Shown piece after piece: positions 24,188 through 34,800 of a DNA stretch of 42,426 nt. Made by a program: the position numbers and the translations under genes. Where the stretch lies: the NCBI GenBank assembly GCA_030266245.1, contig JAJDHP010000007.1, forward strand, positions 1 through 42,426, given 5' to 3'. Source of the stretch: Methanimicrococcus sp. OttesenSCG-928-J09. Its GTDB lineage: Archaea; Halobacteriota; Methanosarcinia; Methanosarcinales; Methanosarcinaceae. The first letter of the stretch is position 1. Every line of letters begins with the position of its first letter. Under the pieces are notes generated by a model. The model was not told the origin of the DNA and did not search any database. It saw nothing but the letters and a program-made list of their open reading frames with translations.

Positions 24188-24692
24188 GGAACGATAATCA
24201 ATCTGCTTTTAGAGACTTATCAACAGGGAAATTGCTGCTGAGTCTTTAAAAATTCGAAAGAGATTGAAAAGAACCATGACCCGTAAAATGACAACTGATG
24301 AAAAATTAAGTTGCGGGTATTTTATCGAACCGATACGTTTGACAATACCTGATTCATTGGAGGGGAAAGTATCGAAAAAACACAAAACGTTTTTTTATAG
24401 TCATAAAAAACCAATGGAAATCTCATTTTTCCATATGTTATTTTTGTCTATATCTGTTCTATTAACATCTTTATTAACACCCGTTTTTTCTATTTTTCAT
24501 TCATGTTCCGCTCATTTCCCATCTTCAGTTTTTTCGTATTTTATCCATATTTTTTCAACCGCCATTCCACCGTCCGGAATTTATGCAAAACATTTAATTT
24601 CAAAGACAGGTGGCGTGCTAGAAAAATATAGCAGCAAAAATCCGCTCAATATTTCGCTTAAATTACCTTACAATACCACCTACACTACCTAC

Positions 24693-24722
24693 AATACTAA
24701 TATCCTGTACAATATTAGTATT
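24693..24722 (+). promoter_or_regulatory. Hairpin in the carB leader
   Basis: AATACTAATAT (24693-24703) pairs perfectly with ATATTAGTATT (24712-24722) around CCTGTACA. It lies 80 bases before the carB start and is flanked by many short CAATAC/TACA motifs. It may be an operator or an RNA control element. Confidence 0.4.
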
Positions 24723-24802
24723 CCATACAGTATAGCATTCACAACAAGTATTCACAATACTTTCATTTACAAAAATTCATAAAATTGAAAATTGGTGACA
24801 AC

Positions 24803-27800
24803 ATGCCGAAACGAGACGACGTCAAAAGAGTATTATTAATTGGATCCGGCCCGATTACAATCGGTCAGGCAGCAGAATTTGACTTTTCAGGAACTCAAGC
24901 GTGCCGCGCGCTTAAGGAAGAAGGTCTCGAAGTCGTATTGGTCAACTCGAACCCGGCAACAATCATGACAGATCCCGAAACGGCGGATGTCGTTTATGTT
25001 GAACCGATCAATGCTGAAATTATTGAAAAAATCATTGCGAAGGAAAAACCCGACAGCATTATTGCAGGTATCGGCGGTCAAACCGGTTTAAACATGACAA
25101 CAGAACTCGCCGAAAAAGGAATTCTGGAAAAATACGGTGTCAAACTTCTCGGAACGCAAGTTGAATCTATTAAAAATACAGAAGATCGCGAGCTTTTCAA
25201 AGAACTTATGATGAGCATCGGCGAACGCGTCCCACGCAGTAAAGCTGTCACAACAATGGAAGAAGTCGAAGAAACAATCAAAGAATTCGGCCTTCCGTTA
25301 ATTATCAGACCGGCATACACACTCGGCGGCGCAGGCGGCGGCATCGCCCATACACGCGAAGAACTCTTTGAGATTTCCGAAAAAGGATTTAAGAAGAGCC
25401 GCATTCACCAGCTTCTGATTGAAGAAAGTGTTCTCGGCTGGGAAGAAATTGAATTTGAAGTCATGCGTGACAAAAATGATACTTGCATTGTCATCTGTAC
25501 AATGGAAAACATTGACCCGATGGGAATCCATACCGGTGAATCAATGGTTGTCGCCCCGATTTTAACGATGCCTGAAGAAGATATTAAAATGCTTCGCGCA
25601 GCATCAATGAGAATTTTAAGAGCGCTTAATATCGAAGGCGGCTGTAATATTCAGTTGGCCTACAATCCCGAAAACAGTGATTACAGAATTATTGAAGTGA
25701 ATCCGCGTGTTTCCAGATCTTCCGCCTTAGCCTCCAAAGCAACCGGATTTCCGATTGCCCGCGCAACTGCTAAGATTGCAATCGGTAAAACGCTTGATGA
25801 AATTGTCAAAGGCGTAGAAGTCGGCTCTGACAACTGGGAGCCGACCGTTAATTATGTCGTTGCAAAAGTTGCCCGCTGGCCTTTTGATAAATTTACATCA
25901 GCAGACCGCACCTTAACAACCGCAATGAAAAGCACCGGCGAAGTAATGGCAATCGGCGGCTGTGTTGAAGACACCCTTCAAAAAGCAATTCGCGGACTTG
26001 ACATCGGCAAACACATTGACGAATATTCCTGGAACGATGAAGAAATCGAAAATCTTCTCAGGACACCGACAGATGAGCGCCTTTTCGTTATTATTTATGC
26101 TTTAAAGAATGGCTATTCCGTTAAAGCAATCTCTGACTGGACAAAAATTAATCCGTTCTTCATTGAAAAAATCAACAACTTTGTCTCCTTTGAAAAGACA
26201 CTTAAAGAAAGCAAAGAAAAAGACCTCACGAAAGAAGTTCTGGCTGAAGCTAAAAGACTCGGCTTCACAGATGAAAGAATCAGTGAATTAACAGGCAAAC
26301 CGCGCGAAGAAATAACAGACCTGCGCCTTAGCAGCGGCATGGAAGCTTCTTACCGCATGGTCGATTCCTGTGCCGAAGAACTGGAATCATTTACACCTTA
26401 CTATTATACTGAGTACGGCGTTGAAAACTTATCAAAATCCAACGATACAGAAAAGATTTTGATTCTCGGCGCCGGTCCGATTCGTATCGGCCAGGGAATT
26501 GAGTTTGACTACTGTACCGTTCACGCTGTGAAAGCGCTGAGAGAAGAAGGTATTGAAACTCATATCGTTAACAACAATCCGGAAACCGTTTCAACCGACT
26601 ATGACACTTCCGACAAACTTTTCTTTGAACCGCTGACGCTTGAAGATGTCATGAATGTGATTGAAAAAGAAAAGCCGTCCGGCGTTTTGGTTCAGTTCGG
26701 TGGCCAGACTTCCGTCAACCTTGCGATTCCGCTTGAAAAAGAATTGAAGAGACGTGGTCTTAAAACAAAGATTTTAGGAACATCACCGGAAAGCATGGAC
26801 ATGGCCGAAGACCGTGAGAGATTCAACGTGCTGATGAGCGATATCGGCATTTTGCAGCCTGAAGCGGGATATGCAACTTCCGAACAGCAGGCATTTGAAA
26901 TTGCAGAAAAGATCAGCTATCCGGTTTTGGTTCGACCGTCTTACGTTCTCGGCGGCCGCGCGATGGAAATTGTTTATGACCGCGACGAACTGGAAAAATA
27001 CATCAAAGAAGCGGCTCGCGTCACCCACGATCACCCGATTTTAATTGACGACTTTTTAGAAGGCGCCCGCGAAATTGATGTTGATGCAGTTTGTGACGGC
27101 ACAGATGTTTTCATCGGTGCAATTATGGAACACATTGAAGAAGCCGGCATTCACTCGGGCGACTCTGCTTGTGTGATTCCGCCGCAGACTTTGTCTGAAG
27201 ACATTTTAGAAATCGTCAGAGATTACACGAGAAAGATTGCGCTTGCTTTGAATGTGAAAGGTATGGTCAACATTCAGATGGCTGAGCAGAACGGCAAAGT
27301 CTACGTTTTGGAAGCCAATCCGCGTTCCAGCCGAACTGTTCCGTTTGTTTCAAAGGCAATCGGCCTTCCGCTGGCAAAAATCGCCGCTAAAGTTATGATC
27401 GGCAAATCTTTGAAAGACCAGGGTTATATCGCTGAAAAAGAGCCGCAAATCAAACATGTGGCTGTCAAAGAAGTTATCCTTCCCTTTGACAAACTCCCCG
27501 GTGCTGACCCGCTCTTAAGCCCTGAAATGAAGAGTACGGGTGAAGTCATGGGTATTGACTACAGCTATGATTTGGCGTTCTACAAGGCAGAAATGGCGGC
27601 AGACAACACACTCCCGCTCGAGGGCACTGTCTTTATGTCTATCCGTGACAAAGACAAAGAAGAAATGCTTGAAGTTGCCAAAGAAATGACCGGCGTCGGA
27701 TTAAAAATGATCGGAACCAAGGGAACTGCCGAGTTCATGGAAAAGAACGGTGTTTCAATGGACATCGTTTTAAAAGTCCATGAAGGTACGCCCAACGTGA

Positions 27801-28027
27801 TTGACCGTGTCAGAAAGAATGAAGTCAATTTGATTATCAACACGCCGACCGAGAAAACAAAAGCACGCCGTGACGGCTCAAGAATCCGCCGCTCAGCTGT
27901 CGATTACGGTGTTCCGTACATCACGACACTCCAGAGCGCCAAGATTTCAGGAAAGGCAATTATGGCGGCAAAAGAGAAAGAAATGACAATAAAATCCATT
28001 CAGGAATATAACAGAGACAATTCATAA
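24803..28027 (+). CDS. carB: Carbamoyl-phosphate synthase large subunit CarB
   Basis: 1074 residues from ATG 24803, preceded by GGTGA; an in-frame TTG at 24785 was rejected because homologues start MPKR. Two homologous synthetase halves begin LLIGSGPITIGQAAEFDFSG and LILGAGPIRIGQGIEFDYCT, each with an ATP-grasp domain (SIIAGIGGQTGLN / GVLVQFGGQTSVNLA; IIRPAYTLGGAGGG / LVRPSYVLGGRAMEI; EVNPRVSRSSALASKATG / EANPRSSRTVPFVSKAIG). The MGS-like regulatory domain occupies about residues 930-1074. It makes carbamoyl phosphate for pyrimidines and arginine with CarA as glutaminase. carA is not adjacent. The upstream region is unusually long and structured. Confidence 0.97.
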   Translation: MPKRDDVKRVLLIGSGPITIGQAAEFDFSGTQACRALKEEGLEVVLVNSNPATIMTDPETADVVYVEPINAEIIEKIIAKEKPDSIIAGIGGQTGLNMTTELAEKGILEKYGVKLLGTQVESIKNTEDRELFKELMMSIGERVPRSKAVTTMEEVEETIKEFGLPLIIRPAYTLGGAGGGIAHTREELFEISEKGFKKSRIHQLLIEESVLGWEEIEFEVMRDKNDTCIVICTMENIDPMGIHTGESMVVAPILTMPEEDIKMLRAASMRILRALNIEGGCNIQLAYNPENSDYRIIEVNPRVSRSSALASKATGFPIARATAKIAIGKTLDEIVKGVEVGSDNWEPTVNYVVAKVARWPFDKFTSADRTLTTAMKSTGEVMAIGGCVEDTLQKAIRGLDIGKHIDEYSWNDEEIENLLRTPTDERLFVIIYALKNGYSVKAISDWTKINPFFIEKINNFVSFEKTLKESKEKDLTKEVLAEAKRLGFTDERISELTGKPREEITDLRLSSGMEASYRMVDSCAEELESFTPYYYTEYGVENLSKSNDTEKILILGAGPIRIGQGIEFDYCTVHAVKALREEGIETHIVNNNPETVSTDYDTSDKLFFEPLTLEDVMNVIEKEKPSGVLVQFGGQTSVNLAIPLEKELKRRGLKTKILGTSPESMDMAEDRERFNVLMSDIGILQPEAGYATSEQQAFEIAEKISYPVLVRPSYVLGGRAMEIVYDRDELEKYIKEAARVTHDHPILIDDFLEGAREIDVDAVCDGTDVFIGAIMEHIEEAGIHSGDSACVIPPQTLSEDILEIVRDYTRKIALALNVKGMVNIQMAEQNGKVYVLEANPRSSRTVPFVSKAIGLPLAKIAAKVMIGKSLKDQGYIAEKEPQIKHVAVKEVILPFDKLPGADPLLSPEMKSTGEVMGIDYSYDLAFYKAEMAADNTLPLEGTVFMSIRDKDKEEMLEVAKEMTGVGLKMIGTKGTAEFMEKNGVSMDIVLKVHEGTPNVIDRVRKNEVNLIINTPTEKTKARRDGSRIRRSAVDYGVPYITTLQSAKISGKAIMAAKEKEMTIKSIQEYNRDNS

Positions 28028-28080
28028 GGAATTGTCTTCTTTTTTCTTTTTATTCTCTTTTTTTCATTCATTTTTTGTTT
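28016..28080 (+). terminator. Hairpin and T-tract terminator of carB
   Basis: GACAATTC (28016-28023) pairs with GAATTGTC (28029-28036), loop ATAAG, followed by TTCTTTTTTCTTTTTATTC. The carB stop codon (28025-28027) is in the loop. Confidence 0.8.
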
Positions 28081-28130
28081 TTTATTCGGTTGTTTATTTT
28101 TTCTATTTTCGATAAAATCCGAGTCCGTTT

Positions 28131-28440
28131 TTTGCAAAATTTAAATTAAAACTTGTGCGGCTCGCGCGTGCGTAGCGGGTTGCAGATAGCAGCAACGAGC
28201 GATGATGGACAGCAAAGTAGAAGCAGGCAAATGCAAACGGCAAGGTAGCAGTTAGCAAATGAAAACAGTAAGGTAGCTGTGCCACGTTCGCGCAGCGAAC
28301 GGAATACTCAAAAAGAAAGCAGATGCATATGGAAGGCAGCTGACAGTAGAAGTTAGTGTTAGCAGCAGTTAGTGCCAGCAGCAACGGAATAAGTAAGATA
28401 GCTGTACATAGCACGCGTTCGGTAGGTGCATATAGTAAAA
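28131..28440 (-). repeat. Repeat A, copy 6 (longest standard copy)
   Basis: Read on the minus strand it starts TTTTACTATATGCACCTACC then GAACGCGTGC and ends CTACGCACGCGCGAGCCGCA followed by CAAGTTTTAATTTAAATTTTG. The interior has several CAGCTATCTTACTTATTCCG / CAGCTACCTTACTGTTTTC-type units, with CTGCTG runs and a CGTTCGCTGCGCGAACG palindrome. Repeat C copy 2 and repeat B copy 2 follow on the right. Confidence 0.75.
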
Positions 28441-28501
28441 CAAATTAAAATAAAATGGGAGCAAGAATGCATAAAAGATATTGTATTTCCATTTAATTAA
28501 T

Positions 28502-28571
28502 GGTCCGAATCCGCAACCTCAATTTCACTCGCTGCGCTCATGAAATCTCGTTTTGCGGTCGTTTATGGACT
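28502..28571 (-). repeat. Repeat C, copy 2
   Basis: Reverse complement of the element at 6533-6602 with only a handful of differences (about 90% by eye). GGTCCGAAT and the end near TATGGAC are its ends; the left end is conserved and the right one has diverged. It lies between repeat A copy 6 and repeat B copy 2. Confidence 0.75.
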
Positions 28572-28590
28572 TTTCTATTAATTAAGTGAA

Positions 28591-28860
28591 CGAAACATCG
28601 TTTTTTCAATTAAATTTCAAAAAAAATGAAACGCCGTTTTTTCGATGAAAGGTGTTTTTTCGGGTTTTGGAAAAAGGGCGTTTGGTTTGAAAAGTTTTTT
28701 AAAACGGATGTTTAGGTTTTCCCAAAAATTGAAAATTTGAATTCCGGTTCTGAATAATTGAAAAAGAAGAGATAATTTTCAAACATAAAACCGACCTGAG
28801 TTTTTTGCTTATTTTGAAAAATTGACACCGTTCGCGCGCGCAGACAGCGCCAAAAAAGCA
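28591..28860 (+). repeat. Repeat B, copy 2
   Basis: Same ordered blocks as 18131-18340: CGAAACATCG, GAAACGCC, CGATGAAAG, GGCGTTTGG and GGATGTTTAGGTTTTCCCAA, with nearly identical spacing (33, 14 and 34 bases between the four pairing blocks). The right end again has a CGCGCGCGC stretch (about 28833-28842). The 13-base inverted repeat of copy 1 is not conserved. Confidence 0.7.
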
Positions 28861-28935
28861 ATCGAGAGCAGACCAATAGAAGAAGATAGAAAAAATTAAC
28901 AAAATGATAGCATTCGCTAAATCAAATCATTATTT

Positions 28936-29002
28936 TTAAAAAAAGAGAAGAGTAAAACGGTTTTAAAACCGTTTCACAAATTGAATCAATAATATGATTC
29001 AA
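28936..29002 (-). terminator. Double-hairpin terminator of hdrED
   Basis: Downstream of hdrD, the minus strand carries TTGAATCA/TGATTCAA (28981-29002), then AAACGGTTTTAAAACCGTTT (28955-28974), a perfect palindrome, then TACTCTTCTCTTTTTTTAAA. Strong intrinsic-type terminator. Confidence 0.8.
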
Positions 29003-29007
29003 CAAAA

Positions 29008-30300
29008 TTAATCTTTAACGTTGCTTAAACCGAGTGCGCGGGCACTGATTTCAACGATGTCTTCAATGACGATGTCAGCGCGCGGGTTGTCTTCTGCCAA
29101 AAGGGCGTCGCGTCCGTCAGAGAGGTTTCTCTTACAGAACGGGCAAGCCTGAGCGAAGATGTTGGTCTGCGTCTTTTGTTCGCCTTCAGGGTAAAGAACT
29201 TCCATTGCGTCGCCAACTCTTGCTTTTGCAATTGAAAGAGCGAGTTCGGGCATACCGGCTTTCACACCGCCGCCGGCACCGCAGCATCTCTGGTATGCTC
29301 TGTTGCGGTCCATTTCGACGTATTCCATGCCGGGCATGCTCTGGAGAACCTTTCTGGGTTCTTCATAAACACCGACGTGGCGGCCGAGGTGGCACGGGTC
29401 GTGGTATGTAACAATTTTGTCTTCGCCGTAGGGTTTCTGCACCCATTCAACTTCTCCTGCTTCAATCTTTTCAGCAAGGAACTGTGAAACGTGCATGACC
29501 TTAAAGGGAGTTTCTTCGCCAAGAAGTCTGGGCCAGTCAACGAGAGATGCTCTGAAACATCCGGAGCAAGCATAGAGAACGGTTTTTGCGCCCTTTGCTT
29601 TAATCTTTTCAACGTTGGACTGCGCGAGTCTCTTCGGAAGGTCTTCTTCTTTGAAGTACTGACCGGTTCTGATCAAAACGGAACCGCAGCAGGCTTCTTC
29701 TTCGCCGAGTGTACAGAATTCAACACCGAGTTTGTTCAAAACACGGGCGGTTGAAACGGCGAGGTTGGTCTGCTTCATACCGGCTGTACAGCCCATGAAG
29801 TAGAGAATGTCTGCTTTGTCAGCGATTTTAACATCATCAGGAATCCAGCTTAAACGGTTTTCTTTCGGCTCGTTGTAGGAGTTGAAAGTGTCGCTGATGA
29901 TTTTAGGCATTGTACCCTGCTTGCCGTAAGGACCTGTGCCTCTCTTCACAAGGTTGGCGCGCATGGCTTCCCAGAGTTCGACGGTGTTGATACCGGCTTC
30001 ACAAACAGTTGCGCAAATACCGCAGGTTGTACAGCCGTGAACATCGTCCTTGAATTCAACGAATTGTTCTTCCGGAATTTCTTTGGGACCGAAAAGTGTT
30101 GCCCACATACCGTAGGATTTGTCAACAAAGCGTTTCCAGCGGTAAATTTTGTCGCGCGGGGAAAGACCGGGGCGGAAGCCTGAACCTTCATAGGTCGGGC
30201 ACCATTCGGCGCACTCACCGCAGCGCATACAGCCGTCAAGTTCCATGAGCTGAACAGCTGTTAAATTTGTCATCTTAAGTGACGGTTCTCTTCTTGCCAT
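29008..30300 (-). CDS. hdrD: Heterodisulfide reductase subunit D (HdrD)
   Basis: 430 residues, cytoplasmic catalytic subunit bound to the membrane through HdrE. It reduces CoM-S-S-CoB, the final electron-accepting step. Two 4Fe-4S motifs lie near the N-terminus: [11 protein letters not shown] (C24-C34) and [11 protein letters not shown] (C90-C100). Two CCG domains follow: [12 protein letters not shown] with CSGC, and [12 protein letters not shown] with CPFC, the second built for the noncubane active-site cluster. Length and order match Methanosarcina HdrD (fused HdrC/HdrB). It starts at ATG 30300, sharing one base with the hdrE stop (TAATG), and its ribosome binding site GGAGG lies inside the hdrE end, so translation is coupled. 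Confidence 0.95.
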   Translation of the reverse strand: MARREPSLKMTNLTAVQLMELDGCMRCGECAEWCPTYEGSGFRPGLSPRDKIYRWKRFVDKSYGMWATLFGPKEIPEEQFVEFKDDVHGCTTCGICATVCEAGINTVELWEAMRANLVKRGTGPYGKQGTMPKIISDTFNSYNEPKENRLSWIPDDVKIADKADILYFMGCTAGMKQTNLAVSTARVLNKLGVEFCTLGEEEACCGSVLIRTGQYFKEEDLPKRLAQSNVEKIKAKGAKTVLYACSGCFRASLVDWPRLLGEETPFKVMHVSQFLAEKIEAGEVEWVQKPYGEDKIVTYHDPCHLGRHVGVYEEPRKVLQSMPGMEYVEMDRNRAYQRCCGAGGGVKAGMPELALSIAKARVGDAMEVLYPEGEQKTQTNIFAQACPFCKRNLSDGRDALLAEDNPRADIVIEDIVEISARALGLSNVKD

Positions 30301-31145
30301 TAATGTTCGCCTCCTTTGTTAACGATCATTGTCAGCGGTGCCGTAATCATGTGGATGTACTTGCTGTACGGGATGAATGCGAAACCGACGAAGAGTGCAA
30401 GAACGCTGTGCGTTAATGCGATTTCCTGAACGTAGGTTAAGAACGGGGACAAGCCGCCGAGCGTCCAGATCAGATAATCATAGAAAATAAAGTCATATCC
30501 GGTAAAGTCAGTGATGCCGATTGCGATATATCTGCCTGCGTGAGCGACAAAACCGGTCACGATGACGATAACCAATGTGACGAGCAAAATTGCATCGTAA
30601 GAGTTGGTGTTTTCTCTGACTTTGGAGATAAAGAGTCTGCGTGCGACTGCGATAATCACACCGAGGAAAAGTAAGTAACCGAGCAATTGGTTCGGAAGCT
30701 GAAGGAACTGTCTGAACCATTCAGGTTCAATAAAGTGAATGCCGACCATGTGAATAAGTTCAACGGCGAACATTAAACCGGACAAAGAGAAAAGACCCAT
30801 CCATCCGATAAAGATACACATGTGCATGAACCAGCGGAGCGGGTCTGCGCGTGCAGTTCTGCGTAAAAGAAGAACATCAAAAACCAAAGTAACTAAAATG
30901 TTCTGACCGTGGTGGACAGAATGCGCTCTAAGTTGTTTCCAATACGCTTTTAAGAAGATGACGATGCTACCGATAAATCCGTGTTTTCCTTCTTCCGGGT
31001 CGAGACCCCATGCGAGGGAACCCTGACCCCACTTGCGGACGTTAAAGTAAAGCCCGAGAACAAGAAGGAGGATAGCAAGGATAGATGTGGTCATCATAAC
31101 GACGAACGTAATCGAAACGCCGGAAATGCCTGAAAAATAATCCAT
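30300..31145 (-). CDS. hdrE: Heterodisulfide reductase subunit E, membrane cytochrome b (HdrE)
   Basis: 281 residues. Five or so membrane helices ([98 protein letters not shown]). Histidines in HSVHH, WFMHM, FVAHAG and LTHSVL are heme-b ligand candidates as in NarI-type cytochromes. It takes electrons from reduced methanophenazine to HdrD and helps build the proton gradient. GGAG lies eight bases before ATG 31145. The order hdrE-hdrD is that of Methanosarcinales. A TATA-like box at 31518 suggests a leader of about 350 bases. Confidence 0.93.
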   Translation of the reverse strand: MDYFSGISGVSITFVVMMTTSILAILLLVLGLYFNVRKWGQGSLAWGLDPEEGKHGFIGSIVIFLKAYWKQLRAHSVHHGQNILVTLVFDVLLLRRTARADPLRWFMHMCIFIGWMGLFSLSGLMFAVELIHMVGIHFIEPEWFRQFLQLPNQLLGYLLFLGVIIAVARRLFISKVRENTNSYDAILLVTLVIVIVTGFVAHAGRYIAIGITDFTGYDFIFYDYLIWTLGGLSPFLTYVQEIALTHSVLALFVGFAFIPYSKYIHMITAPLTMIVNKGGEH

Positions 31146-31805
31146 TATTAATTCTCCATTTTATTTTTTGAAAGCAAATGACTCTGATGCCTGCCGGAAG
31201 TCATCCAACCAAACCACCAATCAAACCCCAATCAAACCATTAAAAACGATTTAATGGAAAATGACTAAGGGGAAATGACCAATGGAAAATGATTAATGAT
31301 GACAATACACAACAAAATCGGCATCAACCAAACTACAATAATTATGATAATTGAACGTAGCGTTCAGCTCAATCGCTCGTTAAACGAAAGATCAATAAAA
31401 CGCAAACGATTGAACGACTGTTATGTTCTACCAAGTCACCCCTCCCCCTTTTAAAGAAGAAAATGACCCGAATCGACGAAGTCGATGATAGAAGATATAG
31501 GCACTTTGTATCGATTATATTTAAATATTATCACTCGTCAATTGCCTAAAAATTCAGCCGCATATGCAGAAAAAGAAGACTCATCGCCGTATTTTTATGA
31601 TGAACAATAATGAAGAATTTTCGAGATATGAAATAAGTTTTAGAGCGGCGAGAAGGAAACAGCGAGAAATACGATTAATAAACCGAATAAAAACGACAAG
31701 TAAAAACGATAAATAAAAACGACAAACAAATACAATTAATAAAATTCAAAGAGAACGATTAATAAAACATGATTTAAAAAAATATAGAAAATAAAAATAA
31801 GAAAA
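31146..31805 (-). promoter_or_regulatory. Long hdrED upstream region with TATA box
   Basis: No gene. On the minus strand a perfect TTTAAATA (31518-31525) predicts a start near 31493 and a leader of about 350 bases. That leader contains a G-rich tract (GGGGGAGGGGTGAC, about 31436-31449) and a TGAACGCTACGTTCA hairpin (31352-31366), with further GAACG/CGTTC motifs at 31351-31420. Energy genes with long structured leaders are often post-transcriptionally controlled. The stretch 31530-31805 is plain AT-rich. Confidence 0.4.
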
Positions 31806-31806
31806 A

Positions 31807-31824
31807 TTGCCGGCGAACCGGCAA
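31807..31824 (-). terminator. Terminator of the CobN-like gene
   Basis: On the minus strand TTGCCGG-TTCG-CCGGCAA is followed by TTTTTCTTATTTTTATTTTC. The GC-rich stem with UUCG loop and T-tract is a strong terminator just after the stop at 31850. Confidence 0.85.
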
Positions 31825-31849
31825 CCTCAATTTGTTTTCATTTCACGTA

Positions 31850-34800
31850 TTATATATTGCGCCTTCTCGAGCCGTAGAAAATGGCGCCGACAATAATCAC
31901 AACGAAAGCGATTGCGATAATGCTTGACGTTGAGAAGGTCGGGTTTTGGATGAAGTCGCGAACTGAATTGACGGCTTTTGTGACTGTCATTTCAAACCCG
32001 TTGACTTCATTGACAGGTGTTCCTGAAACATCGCCGTCCGTTCCGACACCGGCGCTTTCGCCTTGTTCGGGGTTTTCTTCGCCTTCGTCACTGCCTTCAC
32101 CGTCGGCAGGATCGCCGGCTTCAACTGCTGTTGCGGTACCGTAGCCGCTTCCCGACGAAGAAGAGGAGGATTTTGTTTCAAGTTGCGGCTTATCACGTTC
32201 AGTCGCTTGTTTCACAATTTCCCAATACTTTTCTTCCTGATCCGGCGTTAATCCGAGAACAGCCATTTGACCGGCAACGAATGAATCCAAAGCCGGATTT
32301 CCGCAGCTGTGGTGACAGCAGGCAACGCCGTTTTCTAACACAGATTTGACATATGCTTCTGCCAATTGCTGTTTTTGAGCATCGGTTGCATCCCAGTAGC
32401 CTGTACGAATTGCTTCCATCATTCTGGCAGTCATAGACTGGTAAGAGTAGGAGAAAGCTTCCTTACCTTCGAGTCTGCCGCTTTCAACATAAGTTTTCAG
32501 AACTTCACTCCATAATTCATTACTCACCAGTTCGCCATCTGTCGCAACCGCCCATCCGTAAAGATTTTCGATGAATTCGGCAAACATTGTACTTCCCGAA
32601 TAACCTGCTGCTTCCATTGCTTCAATCCATTTCGGATTCAAATACCGAGAAGCCATATCTTTCATTAATGCTTCCTGCATCGTACTGATAACTTTGTCCC
32701 CGGCTTTGAAGTTGTCAATATTACTGGTATCCGCCATGTACATTTTTGGCAGTTTTCCGCCGTATTGTTTAGAAACCATGTTCATAACGCCGTAATACTG
32801 GAAAACATCATCATTATCCAGTGAATCATAGAGATTAGAAGATGAAGCAAAAAGCGAAGCATCGGTTCTTGCCAGCATCTGTTTGAGAGATTCCTGCATT
32901 GCCCGCTTCATAGCTAAACTGTTTGCATCATCGCCGCCCCAGAAATCATTATTGTAAACATACCCCATTTTAGAGAGATACAAATCAGCAATATCCTGCT
33001 GTGAAGTTTCATCATTCCACATGCCGCTGGAACTGATGAGATTACCGGTCCCGATTTCATATGTCCCCAACTGCTGAGCAAAGGTTCTGGCTTGAGCAAG
33101 CTTCTTAAGGTCGTCATCACTCAATCCCAAATTCTCATCTTTATTTACTTTTTGAAGAATCTTATAGATGTCATCTGTATTTGTTTTTATATTATTCTTA
33201 ACCCCTTTATTAACATCGCTTGCAGGATCAGTATGATTGTAAACATTCTTAATCGCCTGATCAATATACAATAACGCTTTGGGGAAACCATCCCGCATAC
33301 CTGCCGTATTGTAAACGATGTCAATTCTCGGACGAACTTTCTGAGTTCCGTCACTGAGAGTAACAATGAAAATATTTTCATCATCACTCTTGTAATCACT
33401 GTAATTCACAATTTTGCCGCCTTTAAAAGTGCCTGTTCCTGTGTATTGGTTGCCGCTCCATTGAGGCTCGCAGCCAAGCAGATAATAGATACATGCTTCC
33501 AAAGCACCTTCATCACGAATATATTCAACACCGAACCGCATGAAAGAAACAGTTTCGGGGAATTCATCAAACTCTTCATAATAAGAAGCAAGCATTTGTT
33601 CACCCATTGCTTTTCCGACTTTCCATGCAGCAGGGGTCGGATAAGTATCCGGATCAATACCATAGAAATTGCGACCGGTCGGCAAAACTGACGGATTTTG
33701 AATCGGGTCATTTCCGGATGTCGGAGAGATATACCCGCCGGACAAAGCACTCAAAAGGGATTGAGTCTCGGCATTACCGCAAGCTTTTAAGTTATCAGCA
33801 TATCTGTCACGGCCGGAACCGGTAACAAAATCAATTGAATCTTGATTAATCCAAGTTTGTTCTTGATAATTGTTAACATTATAATGAATTGTCAAAGCTT
33901 TATCAGTCGCTTGTTCCGCCGTATACCCATAATAAAGTGATTTGGAATCATCAGATGCTTTTAAAATGTCAACCACCTCGTCCACAAATTTATCAAAGCG
34001 GTCCTCATAAGATAGAAGATCATCATCTGAAAGTGCTTGGGCCGCTTCCAATCCGCCTTTGTGGAACACCATGAAACTGATGTCATAAATACCCGAATCT
34101 GCCCATTTATCAGAAACCCCCGAAACTTGGCTGAAATTTTTCTTCCAAGCATCTTTAAGATACGACCTCATCTTCGTGTCATCCTCAGGATATTGCTCGC
34201 ATCCTAAATCATAGTACATAATCGGACCGCGAATAAACAGTTCGATAAACTGCCTTTGATCTGCCGTACCGCCGAGTGTAGCATCCAGTGCATCATTGAT
34301 TATTTGATGATCTGTTTTTCCGCCTGCTTCTTTAGCACGAACATAAGCAACCACAAATTCATCAACATCTTTGTCACATTTTCCATTATAATAAGTTCCG
34401 ATTACCTCTTTTCCGGTTTTGTCATACATATAAACGACTTCAGAAGGAATAATATCACCATTGAAGTAAACTTCTTTGATAATTTCTTCGAAACGGAAAT
34501 TACCCCACATCGACCGAACCATGCTTGCCGCCTGCTCATCTGTCGGAGATTGCCCGTAAATATGCATACCAAGCGGAATCGCGCTTTCCATTACAGAATC
34601 CAAATAATTGTGAACCTGATTTTTGATAAAAGCTGTAAATTCGTCATCGTTCAGCCCCTTCATATATGAAGCAAGAACGACTCTCTTTGCAGCTTCTATT
34701 TCGACAGCAGATTTACCGGCTTTTTTGGCATCAGATTCCGCTTTAGAAAGATCTTTTGAGATAGATTCATTGTATTTGCTGAAATCCATTGCTGCATACA

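Noticed and set aside
24264-24782. 172-codon frame directly upstream of carB
   Set aside because: Low-complexity Ser/Ile/Thr/Asn content, TTG or weakly supported ATG start, no recognised domain; kept only as part of the carB leader observation.
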